From NCBI GenBank assembly GCA_944383885.1, contig CALWRF010000009.1, positions 1 through 62,224 of the forward strand: DNA of 62,224 bases, in the 5' to 3' direction. The translations under genes were made by a program, and so were the position numbers. Below the pieces are notes generated by a model, which ran no database searches, had not been told where the DNA came from, and saw only the letters and a list, made by a program, of their open reading frames with translations. The number at the start of each line of letters is the position of its first letter. The stretch's first letter is position 1. Shown here in pieces: positions 35,693-45,318 of the stretch. The stretch is from an uncultured Clostridia bacterium. Its GTDB lineage: Bacteria; Bacillota; Clostridia; Lachnospirales; Anaerotignaceae.

Positions 35693-35875
35693 TCACCTCG
35701 TATAAATTACTATATATCATAACCAAATTAAAAAATAAATATAAATTTGCAAACAGTTATAAAAAATAGAAAAATAAGCTAAATTATAAATTTATAAAAA
35801 AGATAATTATATTTTAATTTACTTTTCTATTTTCTACAATACCGCCTTTAAATTTTGTGTGCCGCTATAAAAAAT

Positions 35876-35906
35876 AAGGCTTCAAATGAGCGCCATTTGA
35901 AGCCTT
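35876..35906 (-). terminator. Terminator after rpmA
   Basis: AAGGCTTCAAATG and CATTTGAAGCCTT form a 13-base stem with TTTTTTA on the minus strand, 15 bases after the rpmA stop. Confidence 0.92.
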
Positions 35907-35921
35907 AATTAATTCTAAAAA

Positions 35922-36215
35922 TTATTCTGCTGCTTCAGCTAAAGGATAAACAGAAACCTGTTTCTTATCTTTGCCTAATCTCTCATATCTAACTGTACCA
36001 TCAATAAGAGCAAAGAGTGAATCATTACCGCCCCTGCCTACGTTAAGACCAGGATGGATTTTTGTTCCTCTTTGTGTATAGAGAATATTTCCAGCTAAAA
36101 CAAACTGTCCGTCAGCGCGTTTTGCACCAAGCCTTTTAGACTTGGAATCACGTCCGTTCTTTGTAGAACCAACACCTTTTTTATGAGCAAAAAACTGAAG
36201 GTCTAATCTCAACAT
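35922..36215 (-). CDS. rpmA: Ribosomal protein L27 with cleavable N-terminal leader
   Basis: The 97-residue L27 carries the Firmicutes leader [14 protein letters not shown]. The peptidase Prp cuts after FF to expose the functional AHKKG end that reaches the peptidyl-transferase centre. The core [17 protein letters not shown] and [15 protein letters not shown] are intact. AAGGAGG lies ahead. Its start overlaps the last seven bases of the prp gene, so cutter and substrate are co-translated. Confidence 0.97.
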   Translation of the reverse strand: MLRLDLQFFAHKKGVGSTKNGRDSKSKRLGAKRADGQFVLAGNILYTQRGTKIHPGLNVGRGGNDSLFALIDGTVRYERLGKDKKQVSVYPLAEAAE

Positions 36216-36562
36216 AAAACTCCGCCTCCTTCGTCAAATATTTTTATATATTGACTGTACTCTTTTTCAACATTCTTCAGTCCATAGAGCATGCTTTCGA
36301 GCAAAAGCTCCGCATCGTGATTAACGGCACCGTTTTTAATGGCAGGCATATTAAAATCAATATAACCGCCGTCATTATTATCGGCTGAATAGTTAAAATT
36401 TTCTTCTGTAAACTCCTCAATACAGTTAACTGTATTAATAACAAGCATGCTTACAGCCGCGCATACAATATCACTGCCTTCTTCTGCAAAGCCTGCATGT
36501 CCTGAAAGTTTAAAGCCGCAAATCACATAGTTATAATTTCTGAAAATCTCTGCCTTAATCAT
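36209..36562 (-). CDS. prp: Ribosomal-processing cysteine protease Prp
   Basis: The 117-residue protein matches Prp (YsxB), which removes the L27 leader. The catalytic dyad is visible as His in [11 protein letters not shown] (about residue 22) and Cys in [10 protein letters not shown] (about residue 34). It lies between rplU (five-base gap) and rpmA (seven-base overlap), the conserved order. Confidence 0.94.
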   Translation of the reverse strand: MIKAEIFRNYNYVICGFKLSGHAGFAEEGSDIVCAAVSMLVINTVNCIEEFTEENFNYSADNNDGGYIDFNMPAIKNGAVNHDAELLLESMLYGLKNVEKEYSQYIKIFDEGGGVLC

Positions 36563-36567
36563 AAAAA

Positions 36568-36879
36568 TTAAAGAGTGATTTTGCCAATCTGAAGTTTAGT
36601 AAATGGCTGTCTGTGACCGTTCTTTTTATGGAAACCTTTTTTTGGTTTGTATTTGTAAACGATAACTTTCTTGCCTTTGCCTTCGCAAACAACAGAAGCA
36701 GCTACTTTAGCGCCCTCAACATAAGGGAAACCAATTTTAGTATCGTTGTCGTCAGATACAACTAATACCTTATCAAATACATACTCGCTTCCTGCTTCTA
36801 CGCCTAACTTCTCAACACTTATTACATCGCCTTCGGCAACTTTATACTGTTTGCCGCCTGTTTCAATAATTGCGTACAC
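36568..36879 (-). CDS. rplU: Ribosomal protein L21
   Basis: The 103-residue protein is L21, a primary 23S rRNA binder. It shows the start [17 protein letters not shown] and the end [20 protein letters not shown] typical of the family. The start codon is GTG, with GGGGAGG seven bases upstream. A structured leader and a consensus promoter precede it, and it heads the rplU-prp-rpmA group. Confidence 0.97.
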   Translation of the reverse strand: MYAIIETGGKQYKVAEGDVISVEKLGVEAGSEYVFDKVLVVSDDNDTKIGFPYVEGAKVAASVVCEGKGKKVIVYKYKPKKGFHKKNGHRQPFTKLQIGKITL

Positions 36880-36884
36880 AAGTA

Positions 36885-36975
36885 CACCTCCCCGTAACTT
36901 TACTCGCCAAATTCGGTATTACGCCCATTACGTAATTTCCAACCTCTTTGTGCGGCTTATACGCATTTAAACGCA
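36885..36975 (-). promoter_or_regulatory. Likely L21-type ribosomal protein leader
   Basis: The untranslated leader of about 90 bases between the promoter and rplU contains several short complementary segments (such as ATTACG..CGTAAT near 36915-36935 and GCGT/ACGC elements). Firmicutes carry an autoregulatory L21 leader at exactly this place. Identity is inferred from position and pairing, not from a covariance search. Confidence 0.6.
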
Positions 36976-36982
36976 CTATGAC

Positions 36983-37011
36983 ATTTTATCAAATAAAACT
37001 CTTACTGTCAA
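36983..37011 (-). promoter_or_regulatory. rplU operon promoter
   Basis: On the minus strand TTGACA (37006-37011) and TAAAAT (36983-36988) lie exactly 17 bases apart, upstream of the leader. Confidence 0.85.
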
Positions 37012-37020
37012 TACAAGGCA

Positions 37021-39726
37021 TTACATTTTTTGTATTTTTTCATACAGTTTTTTAAGCCTTAAATCGTATTTTTCATTCCTGAATCTGCTGTATATGTTTT
37101 TTTCAACAACAGACATAAGGCTTTGAAGGCTGTCTGCCGCCTGCACAGCTTTACCTGACTTAACGCAGAATAAAAGCTGGTCATAAAGCGCCATTGCATA
37201 CTCGTCACTGTCATCACCGTATAAATTTTTATAAATATCAGCTGCCTTTTTAAAGAAATTTTCAGCGGCTTCATTTTTACCTAAATCAACATAAAGCTTT
37301 GCCAGTTTTGTTATAAGTTTTGCATACTCAGCCTTTTCCCCTTTAAGCTTTAAAAGAAGCATAGCGGCTTCATTATACGCTGAGGCAGCCTCAGCCTTAT
37401 TGGAATTACGTTTCATTATATTTCCCAAACGCATTAAGTCGTTAAGGTATTTAACTGAATTATCTTTAAGCAGACGCCTTGTGCATACGCTTACATTATA
37501 CATTCTTTCGGCTTCAGAATAATTTTTTTCTTTTTCGTAAATAACGCCTAAATTCCACGCTGTGTCAGCATACAGCCTGTTTTCAAACTTTCCGCTTTTT
37601 TCCATTGCATTTTTGGCTTTAAGCAGTATCTCCTTTGCCTTTTGGCTTTCGCCATTTTCAGTATAAAAAGAGCTTATGCCATAAGCCGCTTTGGGAAACA
37701 TTTCACTTTCAGTATTTTGTATAACTTTTTCGTAATATGAATACGCCTTTTTCATTTCTCCTTTTTTTCTAAAGGCGTCGCCAAGTATAACAGAAACCTC
37801 ATCAGATGATGTGTTTTCTTTTTTATTAACAACAAACTCTGTTTCAAGGCACTTTACAAGAATTTTCTCAGCTTCCTCAACATTTCCTTTGCCTATAAGC
37901 AGTTTGCCCTGCTCTTTAAGATATCCGGCATATTCTTTTGAGTACTCGCCTTTTTCAGAAACAGCATATTGCCTGTATTCCTCAAGCATTTCCTCAGCCT
38001 TTTTAGTATTGCCAACAGAAGCAAAAAGAGGTGCAAAGCGTATATTATTTTGGTTTTTATCAACCGCGCCTTCTTTTAAAGCCTGGGCATAAACGCTTTC
38101 GTAGCACTCCATTGCTTTAGTGCTGTCGCCTGAAGAAAAATAAAAAGCGCTTAAATCAAAACAGCTTTTAAAAAACACCTTCCTTGTATCTTTATAATCA
38201 CTGCTTTCTTCGCCCAAATATTCTCTTTGATATTTCATAGCTTCTGTAAGATTTTCGCAGGCTTCTTTAAACTTTCCCGCCTCATTTTGGATAAGACCCA
38301 AATAATAAAGTCCCCTGAAATACCGCGGATGGAGCTTGCCGTATACCAAACGCCTTATGTCAGCTGCCTTTTGGGCAAAGCTTAAAGCATCGCCGTTTTT
38401 TCCCATTTTAATCATTAAATCAGCCAGTTCATATAAATTAACACTTACGCCAATATTTTCATGTGATGATGAGTCTTTTCTAAGCCTTAATGCGTTGTAA
38501 TACTCCTCAGCCGCTTTAGAATAAAGACCTTGTTTTTTATAAAGCCCTCCAAGTTTCATAACGGAAGAAATATAAAGCGCATCATTTTCTCCAAGAGCCT
38601 GCTTTCTTATCATTGCCGAAAGCTGATACTTTTCCTCAGCCGCCTTGAAATTGCCCATCTCTTTATAAATATCTCCAGCTGTTTCTGTTATAAGAGCAAA
38701 ACCCGGCGTAGAAGTTCCCGAAACCTGCTTTTTAAATTCCGAAGCTTTTCCGTTGTACTCAAGAGCCTTCTCATAGTCTTTTTCCTGCATATAATCAATA
38801 GCTATGCTGTTAAGACCATCAGCGTAAAACGGATGTTCGCTTCCTATAAGCCTCTTAATAAGGGATATTACTTCTTTATGCAGCTCAACTGCTCTTTTGT
38901 GATTTCCCATTTTGTTATAAACATTGGCTAACGCGCTTAAATTTGTTATATAATCCAGATGCGCTTTATCCATCAGGTTTTTCCTTACATCAACCGCCAT
39001 TTGATAAAAATAAGCCGCTTTGGAATATACCCTGCTTTTTTCACATACAGCAGCCGCGTCTGTAAGAGTTGTAAGATAAAAGAAATTCTTTTCTTTTGAT
39101 ATGTCGTTTAAAATATTTATAGCTTTGCTGTAAAATTCTATCGATTTTTTATACCGCCCTTTTAAAGCGTAAATCCTTGCACATCCGATAACAATATCAG
39201 CATAATCTTCTTTTGGGTAATCCGTCCTGCTTTCCGCTCTTTTAAGCGCTGAATCATAATACTGCAAAGCCCTGTCATTTTTTTCAAGGTCCTCGCAGGC
39301 ACTGCCTAAGTTATAAAGGCTCATTATACAATCGTCATCATTTTCGTCAAGCTGTGACTCACGTATTTTAAGCGCTTTTCTGTGATATGAAAATGCTTCT
39401 GTATGCTTGTCATCAAGGCTTAACGCAACAGCCATATTGCTTAATGTATCAGCATAAGCCAAAGAGTTTTCCCCTTCAATCCTTCCTATTATATCAGCTG
39501 CCTGTCTGTAAAGCTCAACAGCCTTTTGATGGTTCATTACATTATCAAAAGTAATTGCCAGATTATTCAAGTCATTGGCATACTCAAGGCTTTCGCAGTC
39601 GTTATTATCTTTATAAAGTTTAATTATGTCTTTGCCAAGCTTAACAGCTTCTGCAAAATCGGCTTTATCAGAAGCTTCAAAAAATTTATTTCTCAGTTTA
39701 ATTATTTCACCTATATAGTAACCCAT
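37021..39726 (-). CDS. Large tetratricopeptide-repeat protein
   Basis: The 901-residue protein is made almost wholly of TPR units of the 40-42-residue kinesin-light-chain-like kind. Examples are YADTLSNMAVALSLDDKHTE, AFSYHRKALKIRESQL and FYADGLNSIAIDYMQ; about twenty repeats can be counted. No catalytic domain, signal peptide or membrane helix is seen, so it is probably a cytoplasmic scaffold. The start ATG at 39726 has GGAGG five bases ahead. It follows recX by only 15 bases and could be in the recA-recX transcript. The partner is unknown. Confidence 0.85.
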   Translation of the reverse strand: MGYYIGEIIKLRNKFFEASDKADFAEAVKLGKDIIKLYKDNNDCESLEYANDLNNLAITFDNVMNHQKAVELYRQAADIIGRIEGENSLAYADTLSNMAVALSLDDKHTEAFSYHRKALKIRESQLDENDDDCIMSLYNLGSACEDLEKNDRALQYYDSALKRAESRTDYPKEDYADIVIGCARIYALKGRYKKSIEFYSKAINILNDISKEKNFFYLTTLTDAAAVCEKSRVYSKAAYFYQMAVDVRKNLMDKAHLDYITNLSALANVYNKMGNHKRAVELHKEVISLIKRLIGSEHPFYADGLNSIAIDYMQEKDYEKALEYNGKASEFKKQVSGTSTPGFALITETAGDIYKEMGNFKAAEEKYQLSAMIRKQALGENDALYISSVMKLGGLYKKQGLYSKAAEEYYNALRLRKDSSSHENIGVSVNLYELADLMIKMGKNGDALSFAQKAADIRRLVYGKLHPRYFRGLYYLGLIQNEAGKFKEACENLTEAMKYQREYLGEESSDYKDTRKVFFKSCFDLSAFYFSSGDSTKAMECYESVYAQALKEGAVDKNQNNIRFAPLFASVGNTKKAEEMLEEYRQYAVSEKGEYSKEYAGYLKEQGKLLIGKGNVEEAEKILVKCLETEFVVNKKENTSSDEVSVILGDAFRKKGEMKKAYSYYEKVIQNTESEMFPKAAYGISSFYTENGESQKAKEILLKAKNAMEKSGKFENRLYADTAWNLGVIYEKEKNYSEAERMYNVSVCTRRLLKDNSVKYLNDLMRLGNIMKRNSNKAEAASAYNEAAMLLLKLKGEKAEYAKLITKLAKLYVDLGKNEAAENFFKKAADIYKNLYGDDSDEYAMALYDQLLFCVKSGKAVQAADSLQSLMSVVEKNIYSRFRNEKYDLRLKKLYEKIQKM

Positions 39727-39741
39727 TGGCACCTCCAAATA

Positions 39742-40371
39742 TTATATCTGCCCGGAGTTTGATTTATACTCATCAATAACAGACTTTATTATATCATAAC
39801 TAAAGCCTCTTCTTAACAGAAAATCCTGTAATTTTTTAAAATCAGCAGCTGAATTGAATTGTTTTGCCGAAGTTTTTTTAGAAGCAAGCTTTCCGGCATA
39901 ATAATACTCGTCTATTTCACTGTCTGCAATAGCTTTTTCGGCTGTAGAACTTTTTACTCCGTACGACTTTAATTTCTGGCATATCCCATAAGCCCCAAGA
40001 GGATTTAATTTTAAACACTGCCGTATAAAAGCCATTGAATACTCATAGTCGTTAACATAGTTATACTTTAATAAAAATTCCATAACTTTATCTATTACAT
40101 CACAGCCAAAATCGCTTTGTTCCAGTTTGGCTCTTACTTCTTTTTCTGTACGCATTTTGTAGCTTAAATATTTAAGGGCAGTATCCTGCGCTTTGATATA
40201 TACAACTGTTTCAACAATATAGTCATATACGTTTTGGCTTATTTCATTTCCTGTTTTAATTTTAAAGTATTCTATATCCTGCGCAATAAGTGAAAAAGCA
40301 TACTGCCCGTCTATATAAACATTATACTTTCCATTATCTTTTTTTTGTTTTTTAATATCAGTAACCGTCAT
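39742..40371 (-). CDS. recX: RecA regulatory protein RecX
   Basis: The 209-residue protein matches RecX: three-helix repeats with LKYLSYKMRTEKEVRAKLEQ and FIRQCLKLNPLGAYGICQKL. Firmicutes-type RecX carries an N-terminal beta domain, here TVTDIKKQKKDNGKYNVYID. It modulates RecA filaments. It lies downstream of recA beyond a hairpin, the usual linkage. Confidence 0.92.
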   Translation of the reverse strand: MTVTDIKKQKKDNGKYNVYIDGQYAFSLIAQDIEYFKIKTGNEISQNVYDYIVETVVYIKAQDTALKYLSYKMRTEKEVRAKLEQSDFGCDVIDKVMEFLLKYNYVNDYEYSMAFIRQCLKLNPLGAYGICQKLKSYGVKSSTAEKAIADSEIDEYYYAGKLASKKTSAKQFNSAADFKKLQDFLLRRGFSYDIIKSVIDEYKSNSGQI

Positions 40372-40389
40372 TAAATCACCTCAACAGAC

Positions 40390-40432
40390 AAAAGGCGGTT
40401 TTTCATGCATTTACCGCAGAAAAACCGCTTTT
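40390..40432 (-). terminator. Hairpin between recA and recX
   Basis: AAAAGGCGGTTTTTC and GAAAAACCGCTTTT form a long stem with a short T run on the minus strand. It is probably a partial terminator that lowers recX expression relative to recA. Confidence 0.7.
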
Positions 40433-40436
40433 ATAA

Positions 40437-41600
40437 TCAAAGTGTAAGCTGATCTTCAGTATCAGACATATCAACAGAAGACTCCTCAAGAACAGGGTCT
40501 TCTTCTTTCTCTTCTTTTTCTTCTTTAACAACTGTCGACTCAACTGTCATTGACGCGTCAGGCACAACAGGTGGAAGGTTGTAAGACCTTCTTACCTCAT
40601 TTTCAACCTCCGCACATATATCAGGATTGCTTGCCAGATAAGCCTTGGCATTTTCACGACCCTGACCTATTCTTGTTTCTTTGTAAGAATACCACGCGCC
40701 GCTTTTGTTTATTATGTCAAGGTCAGCGGCTAAATCAAGTATATCGCCTTCTTTTGATACGCCTTTTCCATAAAGTATATCAAACTCCGCAACCTTAAAA
40801 GGCGGCGCAACTTTGTTTTTAACGATTTTAGCCTTAGTACGGTTTCCTATAATTTCCGTTCCCTGCTTAATGGCATCGGATTTTCTTATTTCTATTCTTA
40901 TTGATGCATAAAATTTAAGGGCGCGTCCTCCGGTTGTTGTTTCAGGATTGCCGTATACTACGCCGATTTTTTCTCTGAGCTGGTTAATAAATATAACGGA
41001 GCATTTTGTCTTGCCTATGCAGCCAGTAAGTTTCCTTAAAGCCTGACTCATAAGTCTTGCCTGAAGACCTACATGGCTGTCGCCCATTTCGCCTTCAATT
41101 TCCGCCTTAGGCACAAGAGCCGCTACAGAGTCTACAACTATAATATCAATAGCACCGCTTCTAACCATTGTTTCAGCTATTTCAAGTGCTTCCTCACCAT
41201 CGTTAGGCTGTGATATATAAAGATTATTTACGTCAACACCAAGATTTTTAGCATAAACAGGGTCAAGGGCGTGTTCCGCGTCTATAAAACCAGCTATGCC
41301 GCCTCTTTTTTGTACTTCAGCAACCATGTGGAGGGCAATAGTTGTTTTTCCAGAAGACTCAGGACCATAAACTTCTATAATTCTGCCTTTTGGTATACCG
41401 CCTACACCCAAAGCCACATCAAGGCTTAAAGAACCTGTAGGTGTAACTTCTACAGTATATTTAACATTATTGTCACCAAGTTTCATTATAGAGCCTTCGC
41501 CGAATTTTTTTTCTATCTGTCCAATAGCAGCTTCAAGAGCCTTTCCTTTATCAGAAAAAGCTTCTGTTTCTGCGTTCTTAGCACTTTTTTTATCAGCCAT
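40437..41600 (-). CDS. recA: Recombinase RecA
   Basis: The 387-residue protein is RecA, the strand-exchange ATPase and SOS co-protease. Walker A is GPESSGKT (residues 79-86), Walker [11 protein letters not shown], and the DNA-binding loop region [11 protein letters not shown] and [10 protein letters not shown] is intact. The C-terminal tail is unusually acidic ([15 protein letters not shown]), as in many clostridia. ATG at 41600 has GGAG eight bases ahead. I see no clear LexA box in the 69 bases upstream, so it may be transcribed from cinA. Confidence 0.98.
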   Translation of the reverse strand: MADKKSAKNAETEAFSDKGKALEAAIGQIEKKFGEGSIMKLGDNNVKYTVEVTPTGSLSLDVALGVGGIPKGRIIEVYGPESSGKTTIALHMVAEVQKRGGIAGFIDAEHALDPVYAKNLGVDVNNLYISQPNDGEEALEIAETMVRSGAIDIIVVDSVAALVPKAEIEGEMGDSHVGLQARLMSQALRKLTGCIGKTKCSVIFINQLREKIGVVYGNPETTTGGRALKFYASIRIEIRKSDAIKQGTEIIGNRTKAKIVKNKVAPPFKVAEFDILYGKGVSKEGDILDLAADLDIINKSGAWYSYKETRIGQGRENAKAYLASNPDICAEVENEVRRSYNLPPVVPDASMTVESTVVKEEKEEKEEDPVLEESSVDMSDTEDQLTL

Positions 41601-41669
41601 CAATTAATCTCCTTTACAAAAGCAAATAATAAACTTATTTCCATACATTATCATTCATAACTGAAAGTG

Positions 41670-42917
41670 TCAATTGTTTTGTCCCTTTCTGTCAAGTTCA
41701 CGCCTTAAAGCATCAAAAACAGCATCTACAGTGCGTGTGCGTATCCTTTCCCTGTTTCCCGTAAAATGAAGTTCTTTTGTAATAGTTTTGCCAAATACAC
41801 AAAGACCGATGTAAACAAGACCAACCGGCTTTTCTTCTGTTCCGCCGCCCGGACCGGCAATGCCTGTTGTTGAAAGACCTATATCAGTTCCGGCGCTTTT
41901 TGCTATTCCTTCCGCCATTTGTGCAGCCGTTTGTGCGCTTACAGCACCATATTTATCAAGTGTTTCTTTTTTAACTCCAAGGCGGCGCATTTTAGCCTCG
42001 TTGCTGTAAGTAACAGCGCCCTCCATAAATACTTCAGATATTCCAGGCACATCGGTAAAAGCCGCTGAAAGCATGCCGCCTGTGCATGATTCACTTACGG
42101 CAACTGTTATTTTATCTTTTATAAGCCTTTTGCACATAACTTCCGGTAATGTTGTTTCTCCTTCGCCGTATACATTATTCCCAAGGCGTTTATAAATCTC
42201 ATCTGCAACCGGGCAGATAAGGGCATTGGCTTGTTCCTCGCTTTTGGCTTTTGCCGTAATTCGCACAATAACCTCTATGTTTTTAACATAAGTTGCTATA
42301 GTAGGATTAGTCTGGTTTTCTATTAAATCACGGAGCACATACTCCGTTTTGCTCTCTCCCACTTTGGCAATACGCAAAACACGTGATACAAAAATATATT
42401 CCTGCTTAGAAGCCAAATACGGTCTTACGTATTTTTCAAACATTGGCACAAGCTCTTTAGGCGGTCCCGGAAGCATAACAAGTATTTTCCCGTTTTCATC
42501 TATAATAATCCCCGGCGCCGTTCCGTTTTCGTTATACAGAACAATGCTGCCCTCCGGAACAAGCGCCTGCTTATAGTTGTTCTCAGTCATTTCACGGTTG
42601 AGCTTATTAAAAAAGTCTTTAAGCATATCAAGTGCTTTTGCGTCCTTAACAAGCTTTTTGCCGAAAATTTTACATCCAGTTTCTTTAGTTAAATCATCAC
42701 CTGTAGGTCCCAAGCCGCCTGATGTAATAACAATGTCGCTTCTTGAAAAAGCCTCGTTTAAAACCTCCTCAAGCCTTTTAGCGTTATCCCCTACAACCGC
42801 CTGATGATACATCTCTATGCCAAGAGATGAAAGCTGTTTTGAAAGATACTGTGCATCAGTATTAAGTATATCTCCCAAAAGGAGTTCAGTTCCAACAGCT
42901 ATAATCTCTGCTTTCAT
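41670..42917 (-). CDS. cinA: CinA-family protein
   Basis: The 415-residue protein has an N-terminal molybdopterin-binding-like domain (MKAEIIAVGTELLLGDILNTDAQ, TSGGLGPTGDDLTKE). The C-terminal PncC-like nicotinamide-nucleotide amidase domain runs from about residue 255 (VAVSESCTGGMLSAAFTDVPG). Full CinA hydrolyses ADP-ribose and deamidates NMN, and in competent bacteria is induced with recA. It directly precedes recA, and shares four bases with the upstream membrane-protein gene. Confidence 0.95.
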   Translation of the reverse strand: MKAEIIAVGTELLLGDILNTDAQYLSKQLSSLGIEMYHQAVVGDNAKRLEEVLNEAFSRSDIVITSGGLGPTGDDLTKETGCKIFGKKLVKDAKALDMLKDFFNKLNREMTENNYKQALVPEGSIVLYNENGTAPGIIIDENGKILVMLPGPPKELVPMFEKYVRPYLASKQEYIFVSRVLRIAKVGESKTEYVLRDLIENQTNPTIATYVKNIEVIVRITAKAKSEEQANALICPVADEIYKRLGNNVYGEGETTLPEVMCKRLIKDKITVAVSESCTGGMLSAAFTDVPGISEVFMEGAVTYSNEAKMRRLGVKKETLDKYGAVSAQTAAQMAEGIAKSAGTDIGLSTTGIAGPGGGTEEKPVGLVYIGLCVFGKTITKELHFTGNRERIRTRTVDAVFDALRRELDRKGQNN

Positions 42918-43243
42918 TTTAAAGCCTCCTGCTTATCGTCTTTTTTACCTATAAATTTGGCTGCCATGCAGTAAAGGTTTGCCAAAGCAACAATAATCAT
43001 CATCACAATAGAAACCGTTGCTGTTGCTCCTGCTGTATCAAGCACAGCCGCATAATCGCCTATTTCAGTTTTTCTCTTAAATTCTAATATCTGCATAACA
43101 ACCGATAAATTGCATAATGTAAAACTTACTGTAAAAAATATAACCTGCTTTCCCAAAGAGCTTTTCTTAAAAAGTTTAAGCCCCATAAAAGGAATAACTA
43201 TCGCCAGCACACCAAGTATAACACTTGCCAGATTATAATTCAT
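42914..43243 (-). CDS. Small three-helix membrane protein, unknown function
   Basis: The 109-residue protein has three hydrophobic helices (about residues 4-24, 33-51 and 74-98) and a charged C-terminal end (GKKDDKQEALK). I do not recognise a family. It overlaps cinA by four bases and follows pgsA by about 20, so it is in the pgsA-cinA transcript. A link to phospholipid synthesis or to the envelope is only positional. Confidence 0.72.
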   Translation of the reverse strand: MNYNLASVILGVLAIVIPFMGLKLFKKSSLGKQVIFFTVSFTLCNLSVVMQILEFKRKTEIGDYAAVLDTAGATATVSIVMMIIVALANLYCMAAKFIGKKDDKQEALK

Positions 43244-43263
43244 ATAAACACCCCTTCTAAAAA

Positions 43264-43809
43264 CTATCCTCGAAGCACGTTTATATTTTTAACTATATAA
43301 TCCACACCTGATACAACTGTAAAAAATGCCGCAACATATATAAGTATTTCACCTAAAGCATGACCGGCAACACCGCCGATACCTGAAAGCACAACTATAA
43401 TCATTAGCATCTGGCTTACTGTTTTTATTTTTCCCCACCAGCTTGCGGCAATAACAATACCGTTTTCAACCGCAATCAGCCTTAATCCTGTAATTATAAA
43501 CTCACGGCTTATTATAACTATAACAACCCACGCCGGTATGTCTCTTAAAGATACCATTGAAATCATAGCCGCGGAAACCAAAAGTTTATCAGCCAAAGGA
43601 TCCATAAATTTACCAAAGTTTGTAACAAGATTATATTTTCTTGCCAAATGTCCATCTAAATAATCAGTAAAAGACGCCGCCATAAATATTAAAGTCGCTA
43701 TATACCTGTTTAAAGGCAAAGGCACGAGACCGCTTAAAAGCACTACAACAAAAACAGGTATCATTATTACCCTTGATATTGTAAGTTTATTAGGCAAGTT
43801 CATCTGCAT
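43264..43809 (-). CDS. pgsA: CDP-diacylglycerol-glycerol-3-phosphate 3-phosphatidyltransferase
   Basis: The 181-residue membrane enzyme makes phosphatidylglycerol phosphate. The CDP-alcohol transferase signature DGx2ARx8Gx3Dx3D is complete in DYLDGHLARKYN followed by GKFMDPLADKL. It starts LPNKLTISRVIMIPV as in bacterial PgsA and has about five helices. It sits between rimO and cinA, a conserved Firmicutes arrangement. Confidence 0.95.
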   Translation of the reverse strand: MQMNLPNKLTISRVIMIPVFVVVLLSGLVPLPLNRYIATLIFMAASFTDYLDGHLARKYNLVTNFGKFMDPLADKLLVSAAMISMVSLRDIPAWVVIVIISREFIITGLRLIAVENGIVIAASWWGKIKTVSQMLMIIVVLSGIGGVAGHALGEILIYVAAFFTVVSGVDYIVKNINVLRG

Positions 43810-43838
43810 TTAAAACTCAATCCTTTCACTTAAAGCTT

Positions 43839-45179
43839 TTACTCCTTAATATCGCCGTAAAGGTCATAATCGCTTGAAGCTGTAATAAGAACATTTACAA
43901 AATCGCCTGTAAGAAGTTCTTCCTCACTTTTTACAAATACAAGACCGTCAATTTCCGGAGCATCTCTGTAGCTTCTTGCGCAGTAAATATTGTCATCAGG
44001 AAGTTTGCCTTCAACTATTACCTTCAGCTCTTTTCCCTCAAATGAGCGGCATTTTTCCGCCGAAATGTTCCTTTGAATGTCCATTATTATTTCTTTGCGC
44101 TCCTGCTTTAATTCCTCACTTATCTGCCCGTCCATTTTTGCAGCCGGAGTGCCTTCTTCCCTTGAATATGTAAAAACACCCAGCCTGTCAAAACGTATAT
44201 CCTGGATAAATTCCGCAAGAGCGCCGAATTCCTCACCGGTCTCCTGCGGAAAACCTGTTATTATACTTGTCCTTATGGCAATATCAGGCATAGCTTTTCT
44301 TAATTTTTCAACTTTTTCTTTAATAAGTTTTGCTGTAGAGCGTCTTCCCATTCTTTTAAGCACGCTGTCGCTGCCGTGCTGGACCGGCATGTCAAGGTAG
44401 TGGAGTATTTTCTTTTCACTTGCCATTACTTCTATTGTTTTGTCAGTAATGTTTTCCGGGTAGCAGTAAAGAAGCCTTACCCACTCAATACCGTCTACTT
44501 TGCATATATTTTTAAGAAGCTCGTCAAGAACGCTTTTACCGTAAATGTCTTTTCCATACACAGCTGTATCCTGCGCCACAAGTATAAGCTCTTTTACACC
44601 CTGCGCCGCAAGTGTTTTTGTTTCTTCAATAAGGCTTTCCATGCTTCTGCTCCTGTATTTGCCCCTTAAAGAAGGTATTACACAGTACGTGCAGTGGCTG
44701 TCACAGCCTTCGGCTATTTTTAAATAAGCATAGTGCCCAGCCGTTGTTACAACCCTGTTTATGCTGTTGTTTTCATCTTTCATTACTTTGTCAAAATCGC
44801 CTAAAGTTTTAATTTTCTTCCCCTCCAGTACAGCTTTAACAGCTTCAACAATGCTTTCGTACTCAGTTGTGCCCAATACGGCGTCAACCTCAGGAAGCTC
44901 ATCAAATATTTCCTTTTCATATCTCTGCCCCAGACATCCGGCAACAATAATCGCTTTGCAGTTTCCGGTTTCTTTAAGCTTTCCCGCCTGCAAAATAGTG
45001 TCTATGCTCTCTTCAAGGGCATCATTAATAAAACAGCATGTATTAATTACAATAACATCTGCTTTTTCTTCCTCCTGAATAATATTTATGCCTTCCTTAC
45101 GGCATAACCCCAGCATCACCTCACTGTCAACAAGGTTTTTATCACAGCCCAATGAAATAAAGGCTACATCAGCTTTCAA
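43839..45179 (-). CDS. rimO: Ribosomal protein S12 methylthiotransferase RimO
   Basis: The 446-residue radical-SAM enzyme adds a methylthio group to an Asp of ribosomal protein S12. An N-terminal UPF0004 domain holds the three auxiliary-cluster Cys (SLGCDKNLVDSE, NTCCF, GCLGQRY). The radical-SAM CxxxCxxC is CDSHCTYC near residue 155, and a TRAM domain closes the protein. SLGCDKN at the start separates it from MiaB. GGAGG precedes the ATG. Confidence 0.95.
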   Translation of the reverse strand: MKADVAFISLGCDKNLVDSEVMLGLCRKEGINIIQEEEKADVIVINTCCFINDALEESIDTILQAGKLKETGNCKAIIVAGCLGQRYEKEIFDELPEVDAVLGTTEYESIVEAVKAVLEGKKIKTLGDFDKVMKDENNSINRVVTTAGHYAYLKIAEGCDSHCTYCVIPSLRGKYRSRSMESLIEETKTLAAQGVKELILVAQDTAVYGKDIYGKSVLDELLKNICKVDGIEWVRLLYCYPENITDKTIEVMASEKKILHYLDMPVQHGSDSVLKRMGRRSTAKLIKEKVEKLRKAMPDIAIRTSIITGFPQETGEEFGALAEFIQDIRFDRLGVFTYSREEGTPAAKMDGQISEELKQERKEIIMDIQRNISAEKCRSFEGKELKVIVEGKLPDDNIYCARSYRDAPEIDGLVFVKSEEELLTGDFVNVLITASSDYDLYGDIKE

Positions 45180-45221
45180 ATGAATATACCTCCAACTTAT
45201 TATTTAATTATTTAAAACCAT

Positions 45222-45254
45222 AAACGGCATTATAGTTAGCGGCATAATACCGTT
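45222..45254 (-). terminator. Possible hairpin between ftsK and rimO
   Basis: AACGGcATTAT and ATAATaCCGTT form a stem with one mismatch and an 11-base loop. No strong T run follows, so it may be a weak terminator or an attenuator. Confidence 0.4.
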
Positions 45255-45318
45255 AATAATTGCCTGTTTAGTAATTTTATCATTTTTATGTACCGAAAAC
45301 AATATTTAGCGCTCTAAA

